Virus record (IMG/VR): IMGVR_UViG_3300042569_000885
Location: 1-42,452 of that record
Length of the DNA stretch: 42,452 nt
Strand: one strand, 5' to 3'
Source: a virus
In this document: positions 8,741 through 13,945 of the stretch, one piece after another
How the letters are laid out: every line of letters starts with the position of its first letter
Position numbering within the stretch: position 1 is the first letter of the stretch
Made by a program: the position numbers and the translations under genes
The notes under the pieces: model-generated
What the model saw: only the letters and a program-made list of their open reading frames with translations
Database searches by the model: none
Told to the model about the DNA's origin: nothing

Positions 8741-9030
8741 TAGTACTTACCTCTCTTGCTCTTAGGTGATGATTTGGTAGATCCTCCTGGACCTGCCCAT
8801 AAGTTCTTACATGCCCAGTATTTAGCAGACAATTTATCTGTAGCACTGTCGCATTTATGACGAGCCTTAAATGAAGACCGTGCCGCTGCTGAATAGTTAT
8901 GACCATACCCCTCGGCACCAAAGTGAATTAGTTTTTCTTGTCCATTAGCACAAGCCTTAACCATTCTCTTCTTGCCAGGTCTGTCAGAAGCAACGACACG
9001 ATTACATTTCATCTTTGACTTCTCAGCCAT
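8740..9030 (-). CDS. Conserved aquatic-phage basic protein with ARHKCD...YWACK motif, 96 aa
   Basis: It starts MAEKSKMKCNRVVASDRPGK and has KKRMVKACANGQEKLIHFG, then SFKARHKCDSATDKLSAKYW followed by ACKNLW. The [KR]SF+ARHxCD ... DKLSA+YW[AS]CK pattern is shared with small proteins common in marine phages, including cyanophages and pelagiphages, which are usually encoded among virion genes. Conserved cysteines (residues 9, 27, about 60 and 73) may bind zinc. Its biochemical role is not known to me. The alternative frame at 8709-8921 is a shadow. Confidence 0.8.
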   Translation of the reverse strand: MAEKSKMKCNRVVASDRPGKKRMVKACANGQEKLIHFGAEGYGHNYSAAARSSFKARHKCDSATDKLSAKYWACKNLWAGPGGSTKSSPKSKRGKY

Positions 9031-9036
9031 GATTAT

Positions 9037-9441
9037 TTATTTTTTAGCTCTAAGTCTAGCATTATAAGCTCGAGCAGCAGGCTTAGCTTCTTTCTCAAGT
9101 TTTCTTACTTTGATACGTTTATCAAACTTATCAAGTGCAGAAAGACCTTCTCTTACAGAAGATTTTTCAACACCTGAATTAACAGGCGTTGCCTTCTCAA
9201 CTGCTTTACGTGAAGCGTTAATCAACTTGTCTTTAGCCTTGTTTACTTTATCAACAGCCTTAGCTATTTTAGGAGCAGTCTTAGCTTGCATTTCTTTTTT
9301 CTTGAAATAAACATCAGGACCATCGGTACTTGCAATTCCATATTTGCCAACCAATTTTGATACTTTACCTTTTGCTTTATCTACTTTCTTCTCGGCTCTA
9401 GCGACTCTGCCGCCCGGACCAATTCCTTTACCTGTTGCCAT
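9037..9441 (-). CDS. Lys/Ala-rich helical basic protein, 134 aa
   Basis: It starts MATGKGIGPGGRVARAEKKV and is dominated by lysine/alanine helices (KKVDKAKGKVSKLVG, KAVDKVNKAKDKLINASRK). It ends AYNARLRAKK. Composition resembles histone-H1-like or coiled-coil DNA-binding tails. It shares two segments with the next small protein at 9444-9653: RVARAEKKVDKA against REARAAKKIDKA, and SALDKFDKR against SAFDKSYTK. They appear to be diverged duplicates. The stop and the next start are 2 bases apart. A role in DNA condensation or as a minor virion component is inference. Confidence 0.7.
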   Translation of the reverse strand: MATGKGIGPGGRVARAEKKVDKAKGKVSKLVGKYGIASTDGPDVYFKKKEMQAKTAPKIAKAVDKVNKAKDKLINASRKAVEKATPVNSGVEKSSVREGLSALDKFDKRIKVRKLEKEAKPAARAYNARLRAKK

Positions 9442-9443
9442 GA

Positions 9444-9653
9444 TTATTTCTTCTTGTTGTAACGATCTGTAATTTTTTGAGCTTTTTTTTCAAACTTTGT
9501 ATAAGATTTATCAAATGCGGACATAGGATTAGATGACCTTATGGTCTTCTTTATCATTTTGTCAGATGCCTTATCAATCTTCTTAGCAGCTCTAGCTTCT
9601 CTTCTATCAGAAGATTTACCTGAGCCACCACCGCTCATTTTATTTTTTAGCAT
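9444..9653 (-). CDS. Small Lys-rich protein, paralogue of the neighbour, 64-69 aa
   Basis: The frame allows two starts. The ATG at 9653 lies inside the end of the upstream 46-residue gene (ATGCTAA), which would permit coupling. The ATG at 9638 gives MSGGGSGKSSDRREARAAKK, which looks like the natural start with a glycine/serine lead. The rest is helical and basic (KKIDKASDKMIKKTIRSS, then KSYTKFEKKAQKITDRYNKKK). Two segments match the adjacent 134-residue protein, so it is probably a shortened duplicate. Confidence 0.65.
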   Translation of the reverse strand: MLKNKMSGGGSGKSSDRREARAAKKIDKASDKMIKKTIRSSNPMSAFDKSYTKFEKKAQKITDRYNKKK

Positions 9654-9787
9654 GACATTCCTTTTCTTCCCATCTTTTTAATAGGAGCTTTTTTAAATGT
9701 AGTTTTCTTACCTGCTTTTGGGGTTTTTGGTCCTTTTAGGACTCCGGCCTTGGGCATACCCATTGCCATTTTCTGATCTCCTTTCAT
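9647..9787 (-). CDS. Very small Lys/Gly/Pro-rich protein, 46 aa
   Basis: Found by hand reading. ATG at 9787-9785 and TAA at 9649-9647, 46 codons. The protein starts MKGDQKMAMGMPKAGVLKGP and ends KKMGRKGMSC. An internal ATG (9769) giving MAMGMPKAG is an alternative start. It overlaps the next gene's first ATG by 7 bases. It is the first gene of the leftmost minus-strand block, after a gap of about 80 bases that holds a minus-strand -7 element. Strongly cationic and without a fold I can recognise. Confidence 0.6.
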   Translation of the reverse strand: MKGDQKMAMGMPKAGVLKGPKTPKAGKKTTFKKAPIKKMGRKGMSC

Positions 9788-9838
9788 TTTGTTTTTGGTT
9801 TGGTTGCTGTTTTAACTCTTTGAGTGCAAGGTTGCATA

Positions 9839-9866
9839 TTGTTGTTGTTTAAATGTAATACCTTTG
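9839..9866 (+). promoter_or_regulatory. Bacteroidota-type promoter for the winged-helix gene
   Basis: TTG at 9839-9841, 17 bases, then TACCTTTG at 9859-9866, a perfect match to TAnnTTTG. Predicted transcription start about 9872, 22 bases from the end of the box to the ATG at 9888. This also argues against the TTG start codon at 9864, which lies inside the box. Sequence match only; not measured. Confidence 0.6.
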
Positions 9867-9870
9867 TTTA

Positions 9871-9897
9871 CAAATGTAATAATAAAAATGAAATCAA
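9871..9897 (-). promoter_or_regulatory. Candidate minus-strand promoter of the small-protein/tail block
   Basis: Reading the minus strand, TACATTTG lies at 9878-9871, with TTG at 9897-9895 and 16 bases between. It faces the plus-strand promoter at 9839-9866, and the two -7 boxes form the inverted repeat TTTGT-TT-ACAAA (9864-9875). Transcription would run toward the 46-residue gene starting at 9787 with a leader of about 75 bases. The spacer is shorter than usual, so confidence is moderate. Confidence 0.45.
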
Positions 9898-10364
9898 ATA
9901 AAAGAGACTATCTGAAATTCTGGAAAGTAATCCGTGAATACTTTAAAGTAAGGCACAATCTAAGTCAAGCAGATCTAGATATGCTGCTGTACCTATACTC
10001 AGAACGCTACTTTAACATCACTACATTTAGGCAATATGAAAAAATATTTGCCTGGGATAAAAGAAGATTCTACAGACTTAAGGATGAAGGATGGATTGAA
10101 CTGTTTGCAAGTAGACAAAAGGGTAGACCTGCTATGAGATCTAAAGCACTATACTGCCTTTCCTATAAAGCAAAGCGAATGATTAACTCAATCTATAAAA
10201 AATTAGAGGGAGAAGAAATTCCTGAGACAATGTGTAACAATCCTATGTTCAAAAAGAACGTAAGTTTTTCAGACAAGGTCTATAAGAATATGATTATTAC
10301 TATGAATCAGGAATTAAAAGAGAATAGACTCACAGGACAAGAACTACGTCACGTTCCTGAATAA
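9888..10364 (+). CDS. Winged-helix DNA-binding protein, 158 aa
   Basis: The start is the ATG at 9888 (MKSNKRDYLKFWKVIREYFK). The upstream TTG at 9864 lies inside a promoter box. Residues 20-90 (LSQADLDMLLYLYSERYF, then W-D-K-R-R-F-Y-R-L-K-D-E-GWIELF) look like a MarR-type winged helix with a basic wing (RQKGRPAMRSKALY). The family is common in Bacteroidota phages (NPMFKK and VYKNMIITMN in the C-terminal part). It sits beside overlapping divergent promoters, so it is a natural candidate to autoregulate and to switch the tail block. The end overlaps the convergent GroES-like gene by 35 bases. Fold moderately sure; regulatory target inferred. Confidence 0.75.
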   Translation: MKSNKRDYLKFWKVIREYFKVRHNLSQADLDMLLYLYSERYFNITTFRQYEKIFAWDKRRFYRLKDEGWIELFASRQKGRPAMRSKALYCLSYKAKRMINSIYKKLEGEEIPETMCNNPMFKKNVSFSDKVYKNMIITMNQELKENRLTGQELRHVPE

Positions 10365-10587
10365 TTACGCAGTGCTCATCATTAATGATCATGACATAAC
10401 TATTTGCCTTGTCGTAGTAAATCTCATCTCCAGCCTTAATATTTTGAACATCTGTTCCTGAATTAATTACTACTCCACGCTTGTACCTTAACTGATTGGT
10501 ATCCTCTCCAGATAGAATTAATCCTGAAGAAGTCTTTACTTCCTCATCAATAGATTTGATTACAATGTTTTTGCCTATTGCTTTCAT
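10330..10587 (-). CDS. GroES-like co-chaperonin, 85 aa
   Basis: The sequence follows the GroES plan: IGKNIVIKSIDEEVKTSSGL, where a mobile-loop-like segment (EVKTSSGLILSG, residues 16-27) precedes the core. It is followed by YKRGVVINSG, then IKAGDEIYYDK and a terminal ERDVVLVL, which matches the GroES end (E-x-D-I-L-A-I-V). At 85 residues it is slightly shorter than the bacterial protein (about 97). It would cap the phage GroEL encoded 3.4 kb away on the same strand and help fold virion proteins. It overlaps the next gene by 4 bases (ATGA). Confident at family level; pairing with the phage GroEL is inferred. Confidence 0.85.
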   Translation of the reverse strand: MKAIGKNIVIKSIDEEVKTSSGLILSGEDTNQLRYKRGVVINSGTDVQNIKAGDEIYYDKANSYVMIINDEHCVIIQERDVVLVL

Positions 10588-10832
10588 AAATAATTTTTTA
10601 CAAAGATAGGAGTTCCTTCTCCAAAGTAAGCATCTAGTATTTCAAAATCATAAAATTTTACAGCCTCATCATAAGTCATCCCATCAATTACAAGGATATC
10701 AATTACCTTATCCATGTCATAAACTAATCTTCTTCCTACTTCATCAAATCCTATTATTGCATCATCAAATCCATAAGCAATATAGAACTTCTCCTCAGGA
10801 TAGTCAATCATAATCTGTTCGACTATAGTCAT
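10584..10832 (-). CDS. Conserved phage protein (FDDAIIGFD...GTPIF type), 82 aa
   Basis: The sequence contains AYGFDDAIIGFDEVGRRLVY, then DKVIDILVIDGMTYDEAVKF followed by Y-D-F, and ends with YFGEGTPIFVKNYL. I recall this order (F-D-[DE]-A-[LI]-[IL]-G ... LVYD-DK-I-ILV--GM-x-[DE]-E-A-x-[ED]-[FY] ... G-EGTPIF) from small proteins widespread in phages, often beside nucleotide or host-takeover genes. No biochemical role is known to me. It is coupled on both sides by ATGA overlaps (10832 and 10587). Confidence 0.75.
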   Translation of the reverse strand: MTIVEQIMIDYPEEKFYIAYGFDDAIIGFDEVGRRLVYDMDKVIDILVIDGMTYDEAVKFYDFEILDAYFGEGTPIFVKNYL

Positions 10833-10933
10833 GTAAACGCTAAGAATAGGATGGTAGAAACAACAACTCCAAATACAAACCCCAATAGAAGTCCATCTAT
10901 AAAGTTTCGATAATCTCTTTCATTTAGTGCCAT
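10829..10933 (-). CDS. Small single-span membrane protein, 34 aa
   Basis: The ATG at 10933 gives MALNERDYRNFIDGLLLGFV followed by a hydrophobic end (FGVVVSTILFLAFT). A longer frame from 11011 would run into the divergent promoter region and is unlikely. There is one transmembrane helix, residues 13-34, with the N-terminus inside. The stop overlaps the next start (ATGA). Its function is unknown. Confidence 0.6.
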   Translation of the reverse strand: MALNERDYRNFIDGLLLGFVFGVVVSTILFLAFT

Positions 10934-10973
10934 AAGATTATTTTTTTTATGTGAACAATATAATGATTTTGTT

Positions 10974-11001
10974 TTGGAAATAAAAAAAAATGGTAACTTT
11001 A
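10974..11001 (+). promoter_or_regulatory. Candidate promoter for the metallophosphoesterase operon
   Basis: TTG at 10974-10976, 17 bases, TAACTTTA at 10994-11001, one mismatch from TAnnTTTG. The box ends 22 bases before the ATG at 11023, the same spacing as at the winged-helix gene. It overlaps the alternative upstream ATG (10990), supporting the downstream start. Confidence 0.45.
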
Positions 11002-11022
11002 TGGACAACAAATAAGCTTCTG

Positions 11023-11904
11023 ATGAATCTAAAAAAGGTTAACAGAAATGTTCACGTACTAGAACTTGATAAAGAAGAAACAAAGTTAGCACTACTATCA
11101 GATATACACTGGGACAATCCAAAATGTGATAGAGAAAAACTAAGGGATCATCTAGACTACTGTAAAAAACAAGATATCCCTATCTTTATCAACGGAGATT
11201 TCCTATGCCTCATGCAAGGGAAATATGATCCAAGAAGAAATAAGAAGGATATCCTTCCTGAACATAATAAGTCTAACTATATTGATGCAGTCATTGAAGA
11301 TGCTGTAGATTGGTGGTCCCCATACGCTCATCTTCTAACAGTAATTGGATATGGTAACCATGAGACTGCAATCATTAAGAACTTAGAGACCGACCCTCTA
11401 CAAAGGTTCGTTGATTTGCTAAACTATACCAACAAGACAAGCGTTTACACTGGTGGATATGGGGGATGGTTAGTAATTAAATATCATCTAGGTAATAATA
11501 CCTACATGTCAAAAAATTTAAAGTACTTTCATGGATCAGGTGGTGGAGGAATAGTTACAAAAGGAGCTATTAACTTGACCAGAGCCTTAGAAATGTATGA
11601 GAACATGGACATCTTTGTCATGGGTCACATACATGAGAACTCTAGCCGTAACGATGTTCGTGATACTATTCATTTTAATCCTGGAAAGCATGTTCATGAA
11701 ATAGTTCACAAGCAAATTCACCTAGCAATAACCGGAAGTTATAAAGAGGAATATGGTGATGGCTTTGGGGGATGGCATGTTGAACGTGGTGCTCCAATAA
11801 AACCTACAGGTGGAAGGATACTTAATCTATCTGGCAAGGAAACACACAGAAAAGATATAAGATCCTACGAGTTATTAGTAGATAGTTGCAAGTTCCCACT
11901 ATGA
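11023..11904 (+). CDS. Calcineurin-like metallophosphoesterase, 293 aa
   Basis: All core motifs are visible when counted from the ATG at 11023: SDIHWD (residues 26-31), NGDF (57-60), GNHE (111-114), HGSGGGG (170-176) and GHIHEN (201-206). These coordinate a two-metal centre that hydrolyses phosphoesters. Phage members are often of uncertain substrate (nucleotides, DNA ends or protein phosphates). No signal peptide, so it is cytoplasmic. The ATG at 10990 is an alternative start but lies before the predicted promoter. It heads a three-gene plus-strand operon; its last codons overlap the next gene (ATGA at 11901). Confidence 0.85.
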   Translation: MNLKKVNRNVHVLELDKEETKLALLSDIHWDNPKCDREKLRDHLDYCKKQDIPIFINGDFLCLMQGKYDPRRNKKDILPEHNKSNYIDAVIEDAVDWWSPYAHLLTVIGYGNHETAIIKNLETDPLQRFVDLLNYTNKTSVYTGGYGGWLVIKYHLGNNTYMSKNLKYFHGSGGGGIVTKGAINLTRALEMYENMDIFVMGHIHENSSRNDVRDTIHFNPGKHVHEIVHKQIHLAITGSYKEEYGDGFGGWHVERGAPIKPTGGRILNLSGKETHRKDIRSYELLVDSCKFPL

Positions 11905-12122
11905 AAGCAGTTCTAGAATTTGATTTGCCTGAAGATAATAAAGACTTCCAAGCAGCTATTAACGGAAGCAACTATAAAAGTGCTATTTGGGACTTTGACC
12001 AACTACTTCGTTCTGAAATGAAGTACAAAGAATTATCTGATGAGACCTATCAGGCTTATAAATGGTGTCGTGAGGAGTTAAGAAAAATATTAGCAGAAGA
12101 TAATTTATTTATAGAGCAATAA
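11901..12122 (+). CDS. Conserved small phage protein (LEFDLPED... type), 73 aa
   Basis: The start is the ATG at 11901 overlapping the previous stop, giving MKAVLEFDLPEDNKDFQAAI. A segment YKSAIWDFDQLLRSEMKY follows, then REELRKILAEDNLF. The order F-D-L-P-E-x-x-x-[DE]-F-x-x-A-x-x-G-x-x-[YW] ... W-[DE]-x-D-x-x-L-R is familiar from small proteins of very many phages. Their role is unknown to me. The gene is tightly embedded between the phosphoesterase and the membrane-anchored gene (one-base overlap with the latter). Confidence 0.8.
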   Translation: MKAVLEFDLPEDNKDFQAAINGSNYKSAIWDFDQLLRSEMKYKELSDETYQAYKWCREELRKILAEDNLFIEQ

Positions 12123-12670
12123 TGAGACAATTATTAGATGACGAGCGAATCAAAATAGCCACCCTATCTTTTTTAGCTGGCTTAATACTTGCATTTATTA
12201 TCTACCCTAAGCCTGAAAAAGAGACAATTTATAAGTTTGAAACCGTGACAAAAACAGACACTTTGATATTAGAGGTAAAAGACACGGTATATATCCCAAA
12301 AAACAAAATAAAAACTCAGGTTCTTAGGGATACAATCCTAATTAATAACAAGCCTACTATTAAAGCCTTCAGCACGACAACTCCTTTCGAGTATGGCAAC
12401 ACCTATGTAAGTGGAGAAGTCCTTGGAGAGGTACTTAAAATAAGCGTTACAAACGATTTTAAAATACCTACAGTAACTAACACAGTTACCAACACAAAAA
12501 CTGAGACGATTGTTAAAAAGCCTAAGGGATTTTACCTAGGTGTAGGAGTAAATTCACTACTCCAACCTAACGCGTCAGCCTCATACCTGGACAATAAGTA
12601 CTTATTCCAGTACCAGTACCAGCCATTGCAGCGTATTCACCAGATTGGAGTAGCTAAAAAACTATTTTAA
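12122..12670 (+). CDS. Membrane-anchored envelope protein, candidate spanin, 182 aa
   Basis: Residues 1-10 are charged and 11-28 form one hydrophobic helix (IATLSFLAGLILAFIIY) followed by charged periplasm-like sequence. Residues 29-135 are lysine/threonine-rich extended sequence (FETVTKTDTLIL, TVTNTVTNTKTETIVKKP). Residues 136-182 (GFYLGVGVNS, YLFQYQYQPL, IGVAKKLF) alternate polar and aromatic residues and end in phenylalanine, like the last strands of an outer-membrane beta barrel. Anchoring in the inner membrane with a C-terminus that could insert in the outer membrane would suit a spanin that fuses the two membranes. The gene ends against the convergent amidase gene (9-base overlap). Spanin is an inference; a structural adhesin-like role is possible. 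Confidence 0.6.
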   Translation: MRQLLDDERIKIATLSFLAGLILAFIIYPKPEKETIYKFETVTKTDTLILEVKDTVYIPKNKIKTQVLRDTILINNKPTIKAFSTTTPFEYGNTYVSGEVLGEVLKISVTNDFKIPTVTNTVTNTKTETIVKKPKGFYLGVGVNSLLQPNASASYLDNKYLFQYQYQPLQRIHQIGVAKKLF

Positions 12671-13312
12671 ACTCTTTAACATCTCAATCATTTTAGGATG
12701 AGGGTAGATATCAATCTTATCTCTCCTAACTGAGTTGTGAGTAAAGACACCTGACTCTCCTCTAAGAGCTCTTGGTGTAATATCCCAGATATCTTCGAAG
12801 TAATCTAGTGGAATGTTATACCTTTTGTTCCATAGCAATAGCAATTGCCTTACAGATTCTATCTGAGCATCGGTATAACTATGAAAATAAGTAAACCCTT
12901 TGTATGGTTTGTCTAGTTTTATAATCCCATCAGTCATTTCTCTTCCAACATAGTTATAAAACTTCCCATTTGACTCTCTCAAATTACCCCAGTTGCATAT
13001 CTCAATGCCTATACTGGTCTTATCTAATTGTTGAAAAGGAATTTTACGACTGCTAAATGTAGTTTTTTGCAAACCTAAGTGGTATGCCCAGAACTTTGAG
13101 CTAAATCCTTGAACAATCTGACCATCTATACAGCCCTTACCAATACCTGATATGGAAACACAGGTAGCAACTCTCTCAGTATTAGATGCCCACCAACCAA
13201 ATGTACCCACACCATTAGGACTTCCTGCTGTATGGTGAAGATATATCTGCTTCTTAGGATGTTCTTCAGCTATGTATTGAGTAGCAGGGAACTGAACTTG
13301 AAGTATGTTCAT
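12662..13312 (-). CDS. N-acetylmuramoyl-L-alanine amidase endolysin, 216 aa
   Basis: Amidase_2-type fold. IYLHHTAG (residues 23-30) supplies the first zinc histidine, WAYHLG (75-80) the second region, and THNSVRRDKID (191-201) the C-terminal H/D pair. SIGIEICNWG (100-109) is the conserved central strand. These enzymes cut the bond between N-acetylmuramate and L-alanine in peptidoglycan. No signal peptide is present, so export depends on the holin. No separate cell-wall-binding domain is visible. It lies next to the candidate spanin; the holin is 5.6 kb away on the same strand. Confidence 0.9.
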   Translation of the reverse strand: MNILQVQFPATQYIAEEHPKKQIYLHHTAGSPNGVGTFGWWASNTERVATCVSISGIGKGCIDGQIVQGFSSKFWAYHLGLQKTTFSSRKIPFQQLDKTSIGIEICNWGNLRESNGKFYNYVGREMTDGIIKLDKPYKGFTYFHSYTDAQIESVRQLLLLWNKRYNIPLDYFEDIWDITPRALRGESGVFTHNSVRRDKIDIYPHPKMIEMLKSLK

Positions 13313-13355
13313 ATAGTATGTTAAATTTTAAGTTTCTATTCGGTAAATATCCGAT

Positions 13356-13613
13356 TTATTTACTAATTTTTAGCAGCACTAGGTACCCAATCAGGTCATT
13401 CACCACATCCTCATCGTCCTTCTCAAGGCTACCGTTCTTGATTCGCTTAAGCTTATCATCAATGCGGATCAGTAGTCCTTCTTTTGCGGACAACTGACTG
13501 AATACACCTAGTGGCTCTAGTGCTGAGTTACCGTACTTACGATTCTTTTCGATAAGCATTTTCTCTATGCTATCAAGAACTAATTGTACCTTGATTGAGA
13601 ATGGTGCCTCCAT
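13356..13613 (-). CDS. DUF1599/Nmad1-like protein, 85 aa
   Basis: A helical protein with LIEKNRKYGNSALEPLGVFS (residues 20-39), LLIRIDDKLKRIKNGS and EDVVNDLIGYLVLL. The K-N-x-x-Y-G-N-S-A ... RIDDKL-RI ... ED--ND-IGYL-LL order is the DUF1599 family, which I recall as Nucleotide modification associated domain 1, related to all-alpha nucleotide pyrophosphatases. It could act on modified nucleotides. A C5 methyltransferase and a PP-loop enzyme also occur in the window, which fits. It overlaps nothing; a 35-residue membrane gene ends one base before its start. Confidence 0.8.
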   Translation of the reverse strand: MEAPFSIKVQLVLDSIEKMLIEKNRKYGNSALEPLGVFSQLSAKEGLLIRIDDKLKRIKNGSLEKDDEDVVNDLIGYLVLLKISK

Positions 13614-13614
13614 G

Positions 13615-13722
13615 TTAGTATACTATTGGATGTACCTTAATAAACTCATACCACCATATCACAAGTAGTGCAAATATAATTGCCATACCAACCACGATAA
13701 ACCATGACTCAAACCGTTTCAT
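13615..13722 (-). CDS. Small single-span membrane protein, 35 aa
   Basis: Recovered by hand. ATG at 13722-13720, TAA at 13617-13615. The protein begins MKRFESWFIVVGMAIIFALL and continues VIWWYEFIKVHPIVY. One transmembrane helix (residues 8-25) with a positively charged N-terminus. It overlaps the end of the 77-residue gene by 14 bases and ends one base before the next start (13613). Position and hydrophobic pattern support it; its role is unknown. Confidence 0.55.
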   Translation of the reverse strand: MKRFESWFIVVGMAIIFALLVIWWYEFIKVHPIVY

Positions 13723-13942
13723 AGTTCTCTCTAAACGTCTTGAACCGATCCCCGCTAAGATACTGACTTGTGCGGAACTTAGACCGCCCTTTCTTTACTA
13801 GCAGTCCATCATCGAACAGCACATAGAATTCATTCTCATCGTGCACCACAGCTGTCTGTAAGTACTCAGGCCACACCTTACGGTTCTCGTCAACGACTTT
13901 TGTCGCCTGGCCGTGGCCAAATGGGTTTAGTATTGTCTCCAT
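13709..13942 (-). CDS. Hypothetical protein, 77 aa
   Basis: It starts METILNPFGHGQATKVVDEN and contains a beta-rich core (YLQTAVVHDENEFYVLFDDG, then LLVKKGRSKFRTSQYLSGDR). It begins 3 bases after the groEL stop and so is probably co-transcribed and co-translated with it. Like groEL it is visibly more GC-rich than most of the window. No family recognised. Confidence 0.7.
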   Translation of the reverse strand: METILNPFGHGQATKVVDENRKVWPEYLQTAVVHDENEFYVLFDDGLLVKKGRSKFRTSQYLSGDRFKTFRENYETV

Positions 13943-13945
13943 ATC

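Noticed and set aside
8709-8921. 70-residue minus-strand frame
   Set aside because: Overlaps two well supported, coupled genes in another frame; no coherent composition.
13332-13360. Short inverted repeat TCGG-TAAATAT-CCGA between the amidase and the DUF1599-like gene
   Set aside because: Only 4-bp arms and no T-run; not strong enough to call a terminator or operator.
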